Positions 26,666 through 36,140 are shown, counted from the stretch's first letter. The stretch: DNA of 64,000 nucleotides from Paenibacillus qinlingensis (GCF_013204845.1 NZ_JABMKY010000002.1:620001-684000); one strand, 5' to 3'. The notes: generated by a model not told the origin, from the letters alone. Made by a program: numbers and translations.

Positions 26666-27598
26666 CTACAGGTTGTTAAAAATGTCTGTAAGCACAGGTA
26701 CGATTTGTGATTTACGGGAAACAACGCCTTTAAGTACAGCTTTGTTATCAACAAGAGAAACGTTGTAAGCTTTCTCAACTGCATCTGCTTTTCGTCCTAG
26801 AGCAAGACCTACGGAGTCATTGTTCAAAATGTCCGTTACAACGAACAGAAATAAGTCTAGGTTTTTCTCAGCGATAATCGCTTGGAGAGCCGTTTCGATT
26901 TCCCCTTGTTGGGAAAGCACATCGTTCACATCAACCGCATTGACTTGAGCGATTTCTGCTTTGTAGCTCCCTAATTGGAATTCTTTAGCGTCCAAAGAAA
27001 TCAACTGTGCCACCGTTTTGTCGCTCAGATCCGCACCTGCTTTCAGCATGTTCAGACCATATACTTCAGCGTCTACACCAGCGATTGCAGCTAGCTCACG
27101 CGCAGCAGCAACATCTTGCTCCGTGCAGGTTGGGGATTTGAATAGCAAGGAATCCGAAATGATAGCAGAAAGCATCAAACCAGCGATGTCAGCATCGATG
27201 GAAACACCGTTTTCTTTGTACAATTTATTTAAAATCGTTGCTGTGCAACCAACTGGCTCCGCGCGGTAGTAAAGCGGGTGGCTCGTCTCGAAGTTAGCAA
27301 TACGGTGGTGGTCAATGACTTCCACTACGCGTACTTGATCGATATCATTAGCGCTTTGTTGGCGCTCAACGTGGTCAACCAAGATGACCTGAGCTGCTTC
27401 GTTAGCAACAGTTTGAACTTCTCTTGGAGCGGCTACTTTAAAAGTATCAAGTGCAAATTGCGTTTCGCCGTTAACGGAACCAAGACGAACTGCTTCTACT
27501 TCTTGACCTAGTTTAGTTTTCAGTGCAGCATACGCAATTGCGGATGTGATTGAATCAGTGTCCGGATTTTTATGTCCGAAAATAAGTGTTTTTGACAT
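26666..27598 (-). CDS. ppaC: Manganese-dependent inorganic pyrophosphatase (family II)
   Basis: A 310-residue DHH-superfamily enzyme that hydrolyses pyrophosphate in the cytoplasm. The metal ligands are in [12 protein letters not shown] and VIDHHRIAN (the DHH motif). The C-terminal DHHA2 domain carries the substrate-binding GRKAD stretch and the final SRKSQIVP. Length and motifs match B. subtilis PpaC closely. The ATG at 27598 follows AAGGAGTCTACA. Confidence 0.95.
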   Translation of the reverse strand: MSKTLIFGHKNPDTDSITSAIAYAALKTKLGQEVEAVRLGSVNGETQFALDTFKVAAPREVQTVANEAAQVILVDHVERQQSANDIDQVRVVEVIDHHRIANFETSHPLYYRAEPVGCTATILNKLYKENGVSIDADIAGLMLSAIISDSLLFKSPTCTEQDVAAARELAAIAGVDAEVYGLNMLKAGADLSDKTVAQLISLDAKEFQLGSYKAEIAQVNAVDVNDVLSQQGEIETALQAIIAEKNLDLFLFVVTDILNNDSVGLALGRKADAVEKAYNVSLVDNKAVLKGVVSRKSQIVPVLTDIFNNL

Positions 27599-27760
27599 TG
27601 TAGACTCCTTAAACGACATATTTTAGTGAGAATAGGAATTATCTCTGTATACGATTATACTCAAAATTCCGGGTAAATTCACTAGTAAACTCGAATAGCA
27701 GAAATCCACTCGAATTGCTGGGTAAATTGACGCAAATGCAAGGAACTAAGAAGATCTCAC

Positions 27761-28612
27761 TTACTTAGACGTATCCTCGGTTAATTGCTGTACCCAATCT
27801 TCGAATGTTTTTTGACTGTCTACGACGATCCGGTGCAGTTCCAGCGTGGGTTGATCCGACGTGGCCCAGCCTTCTAAAATTGTAAAGGCATACCGAAATT
27901 TGGCCTTTCGTAAAAGCTTTAACGTCGTACGGTCGTATTCACCGTACGGATAAGCGAACGTATCCGCTGGTTTCCCCAGCTCTTGCTCAATCTTGGCGCG
28001 CGCAGCGAGTATCTCTTCGCGCTGCGCTTTTTTGCTGAGCTTGGGCAGATGCGGGTGCGTCACCGTGTGTGACGCAATATCCCAGCCTGCTGCGCTCAGT
28101 TCATGTATTTGAGGCCAGGTGAGGTAACCTGGCGTATTGACAAGACCCGTCGACACGTACAACGTCGCGGGAAAGCCGTGTTGCTGGAGGATCGGCAACG
28201 CCACCTCCGCGTTATTGGCATAGCCGTCATCGAACGTGAGCAGCACGGGGTGAGCTGGTGACGGCATCTTGTGTGAGAGGACGCTGGCGAATTCATCCAG
28301 CGTCAACGGGGTGTAGTGATGCGTGGCCAAATAATCCATTTGGCGCGCGAACGTATCGGGGTGGAGCACGTACGTGTTCCCCGGGGCCACCCCGATGCTG
28401 TGGTAGTTCAGCACGGGGATGGCGACCCCGTGCTTGGCCTCCGGTGCGGAGGCTAGAGCTTGTGATGGCGTGGCTAAACACGCCATCAGGAGGCACCAGA
28501 GCAGCATGGCATGCGTTGTGGAAACCGCTTGAGTGCTACTCCTCGCAATCGTTGCTCGAATAGCACTCGCTGTTTTTAGAGTGCTCATTAACTTTTGTAA
28601 TGGTGTACACAT
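27761..28612 (-). CDS. Secreted polysaccharide deacetylase (NodB domain)
   Basis: A 283-residue carbohydrate esterase family 4 protein. A long basic N-terminus is followed by a hydrophobic signal segment (AMLLWCLLMACLATPSQALA). The NodB domain has the catalytic/metal Asp pair in LLTFDDGYANN, the HxxxH metal site in SHTVTHPHL and the FAYPYGEYD motif. It is likely to deacetylate peptidoglycan or another extracellular N-acetyl polymer. The ATG follows GCAGGAGATCT. The coding sequence from about 28030 to 28480 is notably GC-rich. Confidence 0.9.
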   Translation of the reverse strand: MCTPLQKLMSTLKTASAIRATIARSSTQAVSTTHAMLLWCLLMACLATPSQALASAPEAKHGVAIPVLNYHSIGVAPGNTYVLHPDTFARQMDYLATHHYTPLTLDEFASVLSHKMPSPAHPVLLTFDDGYANNAEVALPILQQHGFPATLYVSTGLVNTPGYLTWPQIHELSAAGWDIASHTVTHPHLPKLSKKAQREEILAARAKIEQELGKPADTFAYPYGEYDRTTLKLLRKAKFRYAFTILEGWATSDQPTLELHRIVVDSQKTFEDWVQQLTEDTSK

Positions 28613-28819
28613 AGATCTCCTGCTTCTTATTGAACATAAACGTCTCTTGTTTGATCTCCTAAGGCTCCCCTATTCTCGTACCTCATATGCAAAAAATCCC
28701 AACTAATTATTAGTTTAGAGAAACTTAAGAATTCCCCTGCTGAAACACATTTAATAATTTGTCCTCACCAATCTACCATTATTTCCATCTACTAGTAGTA
28801 GAGTTAGGAGGTGTTGAAA

Positions 28820-28969
28820 ATGAAAGATATGATTCAAAAAATTGTTACCTATGAACCCTATTTCGAAGAATTGGTTAGTGCTATGCAAGAATTACTTCAT
28901 GAAGGCAATCTTGATTTAGAAGCTCATGCACGTCTCCAACAACTTCTCCTAGGCGTTAACCAGCAATAG
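28820..28969 (+). CDS. Small acidic protein (49 aa)
   Basis: A short gene with a strong site (AGGAGGTG) seven bases before the ATG at 28820. The product is amphipathic and acidic (MKDMIQKIVTYEPYFEELV, then ELLHEGNLDLEAHARLQQLL), and could form two helices. No family was recognised. It is 42 bases upstream of the nidogen-like gene on the same strand, so the two are probably co-transcribed. Confidence 0.6.
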   Translation: MKDMIQKIVTYEPYFEELVSAMQELLHEGNLDLEAHARLQQLLLGVNQQ

Positions 28970-29011
28970 GTACTATGAAAATAATTCGAATGGGATAAGG
29001 GGGTTATGATA

Positions 29012-29989
29012 ATGAGTTTGATAGTAAGTCCACCAGTGGGACAGCGACTGAATCTTACTGATGATAGTTTCATTTCCGTACCGTTTGGCGGAGGCTTTAC
29101 TTTCACCTTTTACGGTGTTGTTTATACCAGTGTCTTTGTTAACTCTAACGGAAACTTGACCTTTGGTGTAGGTGATACCTCATTCAGTGAATCAGTTCCG
29201 GCTTTTATTGGAGGCCCGCCAAGAATCGCACCGCTCTGGGACGATCTTGACCCTGATCCATTCCCACCTCTTAGTCCATTTGCCGGTGGAGGAGCAGTTT
29301 TCGCTAGACAGGATCCCGACCGATTCGTTGTAACATGGTATAGTGTCCCTGAATTCGCAACAGATAACGTAAATACGATGCAAATCGTATTGTTTAACAC
29401 TGGTGTAATCGGTTTCGCTTATGATCGCCTAGATTCCAATGATGGCTTAGTTGGTGTTGCAAGCGGAGCAGGTGGCCCATCTAGTATATTTCAATTTAAC
29501 GGTACAACGAACCCACCTGTAACGATTTTCAACGGTCCACAAGGTCAACTGGATTACACTCAGTTGTATTGGGAATTCGATGGAACTAATTATATTCTTG
29601 CTATCTTCGATAAAATGAAGGTAGAGGACGGGGAGCTGAAATTCGATAGTCCTAAGATCAAATTCGAAATTGAAGGTAAAATTAAACTTAATAGTAATAG
29701 CGATGGTATAGACCCAGTGAATGAACATGTGGTCATACAGGTCAATAGACAGACATTAGCCCTCATTTCACCTGGATCCTTTATCCAAAACGGGAATAAG
29801 TACGAGTTCTCAAATGGTGAAACAAAGATTAAATTTAAAGTTTACGGTAATACTGTCAAATTTGAGATCAAGTTCCATCAGTTAGCGGTCATTGGTATTG
29901 ATAACCCACTCCGAGTCGGACTTGCTATCGGTGGAGATTTCGGGTCAACCCTGATCCCTCTCTGTGGAGAAATTGATTTGGACAAATAA
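29012..29989 (+). CDS. Nidogen-like (NIDO) domain protein without signal peptide
   Basis: A 325-residue, mostly beta protein. Residues about 10-150 resemble a NIDO domain: FTFYGVVYTSVFVNSNGNLTF, then IAPLWDDLDPD, VVTWYSVPEF, MQIVLFNTGVIGFAY and LVGVASGAGG. Such domains are usually extracellular. The second half is a charged, beta-rich region with repeated K-x-K-F-E patterns (KIKFEIEGKIKL, KIKFKVYG, VKFEIKFHQ). No signal peptide or anchor is seen. The ATG at 29012 is favoured over 29006 by spacing from AAGGGGG. Role unknown; spore-surface or matrix use is possible. Confidence 0.72.
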   Translation: MSLIVSPPVGQRLNLTDDSFISVPFGGGFTFTFYGVVYTSVFVNSNGNLTFGVGDTSFSESVPAFIGGPPRIAPLWDDLDPDPFPPLSPFAGGGAVFARQDPDRFVVTWYSVPEFATDNVNTMQIVLFNTGVIGFAYDRLDSNDGLVGVASGAGGPSSIFQFNGTTNPPVTIFNGPQGQLDYTQLYWEFDGTNYILAIFDKMKVEDGELKFDSPKIKFEIEGKIKLNSNSDGIDPVNEHVVIQVNRQTLALISPGSFIQNGNKYEFSNGETKIKFKVYGNTVKFEIKFHQLAVIGIDNPLRVGLAIGGDFGSTLIPLCGEIDLDK

Positions 29990-30000
29990 ATCAAACTACG

Positions 30001-30028
30001 AGGGGTGTGACTACCTAGTTACACCCCT
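30001..30028. terminator. Bidirectional terminator between convergent genes
   Basis: AGGGGTGT (30001-30008) pairs with ACACCCCT (30021-30028), with CTA/TAG pairing inside the loop. It lies 12 bases after the NIDO-gene stop and directly at the end of the DUF1697 gene. Confidence 0.8.
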
Positions 30029-30583
30029 TTACTTATTGGAACTACTATCCGCCAACTGAATCAACTTATTCACCGTCTCCCAATTCCGAGTGGTGGCAGA
30101 TACACCTAGCTTCTTCTCGATAAAGTTGTTGCTGAATTTGGAGTCGCCATAGTTTTTGCGAATGAGCAGATACACGGTTAATCCCTTGACCTGATACTCA
30201 TCAACCTCACTCTGCGCAGCATCTAGCTTAGCAAGTGCAGCTTCTGTTGGCGCTTGCGACAAGAAAGTTACATATCTTTGCTCATTCTCATCTACATTCA
30301 CAGCCGCATATGGCGTGTCCTGAACTACTTCTAACAGCTCTGCTGGAGTGCGAATAATGACAGGAATGTCATACGTCAGCTGTTCCTTTAACTCATGAAC
30401 GATCCGATCTCGTAGGATCGCAGCATCGAGCTCCTCAGCTTCAAAAATCACATTTCCACTCTGAATATAGGTACTTACATCTGTGAAATTCATTGATTCA
30501 AACAGCTGCCTAAGCCTGTCCATTTTAATAATTTTCTGACCACTCACATTGATTCCCCGCAACATAGCAACGTACTGCGCCAT
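30029..30583 (-). CDS. DUF1697 family protein
   Basis: A 184-residue cytoplasmic protein of the DUF1697 family. The opening MAQYVAMLRGINVSGQKI and the YIQSGNVIFE segment are the family hallmarks. The ATG at 30583 follows GGGAGGGTATTCT; an upstream in-frame codon is unsupported. No biochemical role is established for the family. It is 48 bases after the HAD phosphatase gene on the same strand. Confidence 0.9.
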   Translation of the reverse strand: MAQYVAMLRGINVSGQKIIKMDRLRQLFESMNFTDVSTYIQSGNVIFEAEELDAAILRDRIVHELKEQLTYDIPVIIRTPAELLEVVQDTPYAAVNVDENEQRYVTFLSQAPTEAALAKLDAAQSEVDEYQVKGLTVYLLIRKNYGDSKFSNNFIEKKLGVSATTRNWETVNKLIQLADSSSNK

Positions 30584-30631
30584 AGAATACCCTCCCTTTT
30601 CATACGCTCTGATCACCAATTCCTCTTCGCC

Positions 30632-31522
30632 TTACCCTACCTCTTCTACACGTGTCCCCTCGATACAAGCAGCGATATATACAGCTACGCCATCCTCATC
30701 ATTACTCATGACAATCTCATCGGCCAGTAGCAAAATCTCTGGATGCGCATTTGCCACCGCAACTTTACGACCTGCCTCTACGAACATGCCTGTATCGTTC
30801 AAATTATCACCGAAAACCGTCACATCCTCGGACGCACAGCCAACAAGTTCTGCCCATAACCGCAGACCCATCTGCTTATTCGCCTCAGGGTGACTGAATT
30901 CAAGGAAATAATGATCCTCTATGTAATTATCCTTCATCAAATGAATGTGAACCTCTGATCCCAGCACTTCCTGGACCGCAGTTTTCAACGGAATTAGCTC
31001 CTCCAACAGGCCAATATACGTGAGGATTAACGTTCGCAATGATTCCGTACTGCGGAGCTCTTCTACTTCTCGAAATCTCGGGTCATTCGGCCGACTAGCT
31101 AAGAATTGAAGATCCCCCGTACGTTCCAACTTCTCATGATGCACCCGCTCATTGTCCTGCTCATCCAGTGCAAACAGCAGCGGTGTCAAGCCCCTCGTTT
31201 TGCCCGTTTGAATAATGATATTAGTCCGCTCATGATCCAACCAACGCCCGCCGAGAACCCGTTTCTCCAATGGATCAAACAACATAGCCCCATTATATAA
31301 AACTAGCGGATACCGCCAAGGTATTTTCGAAACCACTGCCTGTGAGCTCTGATAACTCCGTGCAGTCGCATAACTAATGACCGCCCCCTGCTCCAGCGCT
31401 GAAGTAATTACACCTACCGTAAAGTCCGATGGCTTCGCGTGGGAGCTCAACAAGGTTCCATCCAAATCGGTTAAGAAATAGTTGCGATCCGTTTGACGCA
31501 CATAATTAGTCTCCAAACTCAT
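30632..31522 (-). CDS. HAD superfamily phosphatase (Cof type)
   Basis: A 296-residue HAD hydrolase that should dephosphorylate small phosphorylated metabolites. Motif I is YFLTDLDGTLLSS with the nucleophilic Asp, and motif IV is VFGDNLNDTGMF. The middle is the large alpha/beta (C2) cap typical of Cof/YidA enzymes. The ATG follows AGGGGGACTAGTC. The substrate is unknown. It probably shares a transcript with the DUF1697 gene. Confidence 0.88.
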   Translation of the reverse strand: MSLETNYVRQTDRNYFLTDLDGTLLSSHAKPSDFTVGVITSALEQGAVISYATARSYQSSQAVVSKIPWRYPLVLYNGAMLFDPLEKRVLGGRWLDHERTNIIIQTGKTRGLTPLLFALDEQDNERVHHEKLERTGDLQFLASRPNDPRFREVEELRSTESLRTLILTYIGLLEELIPLKTAVQEVLGSEVHIHLMKDNYIEDHYFLEFSHPEANKQMGLRLWAELVGCASEDVTVFGDNLNDTGMFVEAGRKVAVANAHPEILLLADEIVMSNDEDGVAVYIAACIEGTRVEEVG

Positions 31523-31681
31523 GACTAGTCCCCCTAATCAGTTGTCTTCATTGATGCAAGCATTATATCATAAACGCTTGGGACATTGACGCCCGCATCA
31601 ATCCTCCCACTCATTTTCAAAAGTTAACAATTTGATTTATACTTAGGTCAATTATTCCCAAGCAGAAAGGATACGGATCAC

Positions 31682-32458
31682 ATGGCGCAGCCCCCTGCAG
31701 CGACGAATTATGAAATCGCACAAGTGTGTTTACTCGCGGGTAAAATCATGCTGGAAAACGGCGGCGAAACCTATCGGGTTGAAGATACGATGACCCGCGT
31801 GGCCGAGGCCTTTGGTATTCCGAATTCTCATAGCTTTGTCACGCCTACTGGCATCATTTTCTCGATTGATGGACCTGAACAGACAACCCGACTCATTCGC
31901 ATTTCTTCGCGGTCAACGGATTTACGGAAAGTAACGGTCGTGAATGCCATTTCTCGCAGAATCAGTCAAGGTGAGTTATCACCAACAGCGGCGTATCAGG
32001 AGCTTGAAGCTTTGTCTGCCGATACACGAAGATATCCCGCGTGGTTACAGGCGTTAGCCGCTGCGATCGCGAGCGGTTGTTTTCTCATCATGTTTCAAGG
32101 TACGTGGTCCGATTTCTTCCCGGCTTTCCTTGCCGGTGGTGCTGGTACCATATCGCTGACTTTTTTCCATCGTTTAGTTCCGATCAAATTTTTCGCTGAA
32201 TTTCTCGCCTCTTTAATCATTGGACTTATTGCCTATGTAACGGTCAAAACAGGGCTCGGTTATAATCTGGATAAGATTATTATTGGCTCCGTCATGCCGC
32301 TCGTGCCTGGATTGCTCATCACTAATGCCGTGCGCGATTTGATGGCAGGGCATTTCGTATCGGGCGTGTCCAAAGGCGCGGAAGCATTCTTAACCGCATT
32401 CGCGATCGGCGCAGGAATAGCTTTTGTATTGACATTTTATCCAGGGAAGGGGTTCTAG
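31682..32458 (+). CDS. Threonine/serine exporter, ThrE N-terminal half (DUF1212, YjjP type)
   Basis: A 258-residue membrane protein. Residues 1-120 are the cytoplasmic DUF1212 part (LENGGETYRVEDTMTRVAEAFG and FVTPTGIIFSID). Five helices follow, with the signature IIGSVMPLVPGLLITNAVRDL. In some actinobacteria this half and the next gene are fused as ThrE, while E. coli has them split as YjjP and YjjB. The next gene starts two bases after the stop, so both subunits are made together. Confidence 0.9.
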   Translation: MAQPPAATNYEIAQVCLLAGKIMLENGGETYRVEDTMTRVAEAFGIPNSHSFVTPTGIIFSIDGPEQTTRLIRISSRSTDLRKVTVVNAISRRISQGELSPTAAYQELEALSADTRRYPAWLQALAAAIASGCFLIMFQGTWSDFFPAFLAGGAGTISLTFFHRLVPIKFFAEFLASLIIGLIAYVTVKTGLGYNLDKIIIGSVMPLVPGLLITNAVRDLMAGHFVSGVSKGAEAFLTAFAIGAGIAFVLTFYPGKGF

Positions 32459-32459
32459 T

Positions 32460-32891
32460 ATGGAGATGTTGGAACAGCTCATTACAAGCTTCATTGCGAC
32501 CTCCGCTTTCGGCATTATTTTCAATGTACCTCGAAGAACCCTTGTCCAATGCGGGTTTGTTGGAATGATTGGTTGGATGCTCTATTTCTCTTTTCAAAAA
32601 GCGTATCTGGATCCCATCCTAGCAACGCTCATTGCATCCTTTGTTGTCACGATTATCTCTCAATTTTTTGCGAAAATATATAAAACACCCGTCATTGTTT
32701 TCAGTGTCTCCGGGATTATCCCTTTAGTCCCAGGTGGATTAGCTTATGACGCCATGCGCAATGTCGTACAGAATCATTACGATGTCGCTGTGCAGCTAGC
32801 TGCGAAAGCTTTCTTACTATCCGGGGCAATCGCCATCGGATTGGTGTTCTCCGAAGTCATTAATGTTTTGTTAAGACGAACGAGAGCTTAA
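32460..32891 (+). CDS. Threonine/serine exporter, ThrE C-terminal half (DUF3815, YjjB type)
   Basis: A 143-residue protein with four helices that supplies the second half of the split exporter. The family signature is VFSVSGIIPLVPGGLAYDAMRNV, mirroring the LVPG motif of the first subunit. The ATG at 32460 follows GGGAAGGGG and lies two bases from the previous stop. Amino-acid or dicarboxylate export is inferred from homologues. Confidence 0.9.
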   Translation: MEMLEQLITSFIATSAFGIIFNVPRRTLVQCGFVGMIGWMLYFSFQKAYLDPILATLIASFVVTIISQFFAKIYKTPVIVFSVSGIIPLVPGGLAYDAMRNVVQNHYDVAVQLAAKAFLLSGAIAIGLVFSEVINVLLRRTRA

Positions 32892-33039
32892 TCCGAGACG
32901 AAAACGAATAAATATCTAACCTTTAATAGTTTATACCTATAACTTCAGTGTTTTTACATCTTGGATTTTTTCGCTACTGCCCTTTACACTAAGCGTATAG
33001 CACAAATAAGCCAAGGATTGGAAATGGAGCTGAAGACAT

Positions 33040-33735
33040 ATGACCGACAACACTAACCATCACATTGAATCGAAATTTAATGAAATTGCTCAAAAGTACG
33101 ACAGCCAACGCAGAAAATTGATTCCTTGCTTCGATGATTTTTACAATACGGCTGCTTCATTGGTCCAATTCGACCAGAAAGCACCACGCATACTAGATTT
33201 AGGAGCAGGAACAGGACTTTTCTCTTCCTATATCCTGCGTTCGTACCCGCAAGCGCGGTTAACTTTGATTGACCTGTCGACGGGGATGCTTGATATAGCC
33301 AGAGAAAGATTTGCAGATGCGGGAGCTTCGGAAGTGACCTACCTTGTTGGGGATTATTCGACTTTTGAAGATGCAGAGCCTTATGATGCTGTAATCTCCT
33401 CCCTCTCTATTCACCATTTGGAGGATGAGGCTAAGCAAGCTCTATATACACGTATTTTCCACAGATTAAAGCCAGGCGGAGTTTTCGTTAATGCGGATCA
33501 AGTCTTAGGCAAGACGCCATTCCTTGATGGCTTATACCGATCGGACTGGGTTGCCAAGATTGAGGCCACAGATCTATCTCCAGAAGCGCTGCAAGCCGCC
33601 TACGAGCGTACGAAGCTGGACAGAATGGCTCCACTTGATACGCAGCTTGGCTGGCTTCGCGACTCCGGCTTTTCAAATGTGGATTGCGTCTATAAGTCTT
33701 ATAATTTTGTCGTGATGTTTGCGAGAAAATCATAG
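33040..33735 (+). CDS. Class I SAM-dependent methyltransferase
   Basis: A 231-residue soluble methyltransferase. Motif I is RILDLGAGTGLFSSYIL, the acidic end of strand 2 is LTLIDLSTGML, motif IV is YDAVISSLSIHHLEDE, and the post-II region LKPGGVFVNADQV is typical of the Methyltransf_25 fold. The ATG follows GGAG with 11-base spacing. The substrate is unknown. It is convergent with the membrane protein gene at 33769. Confidence 0.88.
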   Translation: MTDNTNHHIESKFNEIAQKYDSQRRKLIPCFDDFYNTAASLVQFDQKAPRILDLGAGTGLFSSYILRSYPQARLTLIDLSTGMLDIARERFADAGASEVTYLVGDYSTFEDAEPYDAVISSLSIHHLEDEAKQALYTRIFHRLKPGGVFVNADQVLGKTPFLDGLYRSDWVAKIEATDLSPEALQAAYERTKLDRMAPLDTQLGWLRDSGFSNVDCVYKSYNFVVMFARKS

Positions 33736-33768
33736 GCCTCAGGGCAGTGTCGCTATTCCCGCTGCGCT

Positions 33769-34215
33769 TTACCAGATCATCGGCTTGGACACCATGAACC
33801 ACATCATCGCAAGCGTAATGATCACATACAGAATCAAAGCTTTACGCAGCTTGTTAACGAGGATATTACGATCTTCATGCGGAGCTTTGAGTTGGCGCAA
33901 CAGTGGTGAGAATGCACGTGCAATGAAGTAAAGCGATGCAACCATAATCAGGACCGTCGCGACAATCCATGACGTTTTCCAACTCCAGGCCGTAATCCAA
34001 GTAAGAATAATACCAGTTGCGACCAACACATGACCTGCATGTTTCGTCAGTCGAACGGTAATCCGAAACGGCTCTAAGTAATCTGGCAGCGACTCGAATG
34101 GTGCTCTACGAATAAGAGCTAGTAATGGAAAGAGGACGAAATAAGGACCGATGCTTAGAACAACGCTGAAAATATGAATGTAGAGCATGATAATATACCA
34201 AGACAAGTTGATCAT
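33769..34215 (-). CDS. Small integral membrane protein (DUF2269-like)
   Basis: A protein of about 148 residues with four hydrophobic helices (IIMLYIHIFSVVLSIGPYFVL; GHVLVATGIILTWITAW; WIVATVLIMVASLYFI; ALILYVIITLAMMWFMV). The arrangement and the early HIFSVVLSIG segment resemble the DUF2269 membrane family. The start is uncertain: ATG 34215, TTG 34206 and ATG 34188 are all in frame, and AGGATG lies near the second. Function unknown. Confidence 0.65.
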   Translation of the reverse strand: MINLSWYIIMLYIHIFSVVLSIGPYFVLFPLLALIRRAPFESLPDYLEPFRITVRLTKHAGHVLVATGIILTWITAWSWKTSWIVATVLIMVASLYFIARAFSPLLRQLKAPHEDRNILVNKLRKALILYVIITLAMMWFMVSKPMIW

Positions 34216-34234
34216 CCTATCTGTAATGTGAATA

Positions 34235-34264
34235 AACCGTGTGAATCCAAGGATCCACACGGTT
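34235..34264 (-). terminator. Terminator after the ASCH-like gene
   Basis: AACCGTGTG (34235-34243, approx.) pairs with CACACGGTT (34256-34264) around a 12-base loop. On the minus strand TTTATT follows. It is just past the stop of the gene at 34272. Confidence 0.65.
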
Positions 34265-34271
34265 CTTTGTC

Positions 34272-34619
34272 TTATTCGGCTTTTTGAAATTCGTGTACCC
34301 ATACTTTCATCTGTGGCAGCCAAGGCATACCCGGATGCATAGCAAGAATACTGTCGCGGTACTCATCAACGGTTTCGTGACCTTCTTGTTTCGCATGTTC
34401 AGGTGTTAGTTCACCCAAAGCTTGCTGATACACCTTGGTTACTGTAAAGGATGTACCTTGCAGATCCATGGTTTCGCCAATATCCGCATAACGTCCATTA
34501 CGTCGACAAGCCGTTTTTTGGCCAGCAAGCACTTTGCTTACTTCTGCTTCTTTTGTAACTAGTCGATCGATGGAACACGTTTTTGGTGGTAAAGTCTCGT
34601 TTACGTTCGTTTCACTCAT
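34272..34619 (-). CDS. ASCH-domain-like protein
   Basis: A 115-residue soluble protein. The segment VSKVLAGQKTACRRNGRYADIGETM, followed by a short strand and FTVTKVYQQALGELTPEHAKQEGHETVDEYR, resembles the RNA-binding ASCH fold (the K-x-x-R loop and a late LGELT...G motif). ASCH proteins act in RNA metabolism or as small amidohydrolases. The match is by pattern only. The ATG follows AAGGAGGG. Confidence 0.6.
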   Translation of the reverse strand: MSETNVNETLPPKTCSIDRLVTKEAEVSKVLAGQKTACRRNGRYADIGETMDLQGTSFTVTKVYQQALGELTPEHAKQEGHETVDEYRDSILAMHPGMPWLPQMKVWVHEFQKAE

Positions 34620-34707
34620 GTTGTTCCCTCCTTTTGCCAGTTTTCATTATAGCGAATCCGTTTCGCTTTGTCGAACTGACACCTTTCTTCGGATCCAATA
34701 GCAGCAA

Positions 34708-34881
34708 TTACTCCCTCAAAGCTTCCTTTAGCTTCGTTGACATACTCTCCATGGAACCCGATGCTGGAGGCTTTACTCCGCGTAGACGCGCAATTTCCGC
34801 CTTTAATCTCTCATTCTCAGACAATAATGCCTCAACTTTGGCGATCATCTGATCTCGATCTAAGTGATCCCACTTCCCCAT
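34708..34881 (-). CDS. Small coiled-coil protein (57 aa)
   Basis: The ATG at 34881 follows GGAGGGGTAAGG. The protein opens MGKWDHLDRDQMIAKVEALL and has a heptad-rich helix (LLSENERLKAEIARLRG) ending in a Pro-Gly-Ser linker and a second charged helix. It probably dimerises. No family was recognised. It stands alone, 89 bases upstream of the ASCH-like gene on the same strand. Confidence 0.6.
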   Translation of the reverse strand: MGKWDHLDRDQMIAKVEALLSENERLKAEIARLRGVKPPASGSMESMSTKLKEALRE

Positions 34882-34989
34882 CCTTACCCCTCCTAGAGTC
34901 AAAAACACCCCCTCCTCGCAAATCGATCATCCCATCGGATTCTCTCGATGCATCAAAGGGGGTGGTTCCTATTGCTAATTAGTTAGCGA

Positions 34990-35991
34990 TTACTTCGTGA
35001 TTTTGATCGTATATAATCGAGCCGTTTCTTCCCAAACTTCACTTGGCTCTAAGGAGACAAGTCCGATTTGATCCGCAGGCAGATCCACATTCGGCGCATT
35101 AACTAAATTCATTTGCGGCTCAGGGCAGAAGAATCCTTCTGTTTTGCCATTGTTCCAGATCATCCATTGCTTATAGGAAGTTCCTACATCATAAACCAGT
35201 TTGATGCCTTCGCGCGAATCTGTCAATGCCATGAAATTGCGACTGTTTTGCGGAACACTCGTATAATGATTATCCATACCCTCAAAGAATGGCGATAGAC
35301 CGCCAACTTTCATCTTCTCTTCATCCGCAGTTAGCGCTTGGTATTCGCCGGTTGGCAGCATACGCTCATTCAACGCCCAACGCTCGCCAATTGTCATTTG
35401 GAACGTATAATCAGAAGGCTGGCTATTGACAGCAAATGGTGCATTAATCGTTGTGTGGAACGCCAACAAGCATGGCATCGCTACATTGCCTTCATTATGT
35501 ACGGAAATCTGTTGATGCAAACCTTGCTCATTCAAGGTATAAATCAAGCGGATCGTAAAGTCAAAAGGTAAGAATTCATGAACGGAATGCCCTTCGCGCA
35601 CCCGCAAAGCTAATGCGACGCGACTTTCATTGCCATCACTGCTGAAATTCTCAACTGCCCATGGAATATTGTGTACAAATCCGTGCAAATGATTACCTGT
35701 CTTAGGTTCATTGACTGGGAATTGGAATACGTTCCCTTTCCAAGGGAATTTGCCATCTTCATAGCGATTCGGGGGGAATAACACAGGAATTCCATGAACG
35801 ATTGGACGTTCTTTAAACGCTTCCATCTCTTCTAGTGCTGGCTCGCGCAAGAAGCGATATTCCTTCTCTATATCACGGAAAGCAATCAGATTTGCACCAA
35901 CATCTGGCAAAACTACCGCTTCATAACGCCCAGCTTGCAGCCAAATCGCTTGTTCTCCGTTGTACGTTCCTTCATATGCTTTGGTAGACAT
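34990..35991 (-). CDS. Aldose 1-epimerase family protein
   Basis: A 333-residue galactose-mutarotase-like enzyme that interconverts anomers of sugars. The substrate-site stretches are VLPDVGANLIAF, HGIPVLFPPNRYEDG, the catalytic His near NHLHGFVHN and PCLLAFHTTINAPF, and the catalytic Glu region near the end (GFFCPEPQMNLVNAPN). The ATG follows AGGAGGAG. It lies downstream of the ara genes on the same strand but beyond a terminator, with its own candidate promoter. Arabinose or another pentose is a likely substrate. Confidence 0.88.
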   Translation of the reverse strand: MSTKAYEGTYNGEQAIWLQAGRYEAVVLPDVGANLIAFRDIEKEYRFLREPALEEMEAFKERPIVHGIPVLFPPNRYEDGKFPWKGNVFQFPVNEPKTGNHLHGFVHNIPWAVENFSSDGNESRVALALRVREGHSVHEFLPFDFTIRLIYTLNEQGLHQQISVHNEGNVAMPCLLAFHTTINAPFAVNSQPSDYTFQMTIGERWALNERMLPTGEYQALTADEEKMKVGGLSPFFEGMDNHYTSVPQNSRNFMALTDSREGIKLVYDVGTSYKQWMIWNNGKTEGFFCPEPQMNLVNAPNVDLPADQIGLVSLEPSEVWEETARLYTIKITK

Positions 35992-36027
35992 CTCTTCATT
36001 CTCCTCCTAAATAACTGCTTATCCTCA

Positions 36028-36042
36028 GTCCAATATTTGGAC
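36028..36042. promoter_or_regulatory. Inverted repeat between candidate promoter and epimerase start
   Basis: GTCCAATATTTGGAC has 6-bp arms GTCCAA and TTGGAC around TAT. On the minus strand it lies just downstream of a -35 TTGACA (36087-36082) and a weak -10 CTAAAG (36064-36059) with 17-bp spacing, and 37 bases before the epimerase start. It could be an operator. Confidence 0.35.
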
Positions 36043-36140
36043 GAACACACTGATTTCACTTTAGCCCATGTACGCGAAAAATGTCAATGGACGTAAATTG
36101 CTTTTATATCGACAAATGTGACTTTCCACGAAGTGAGAAG

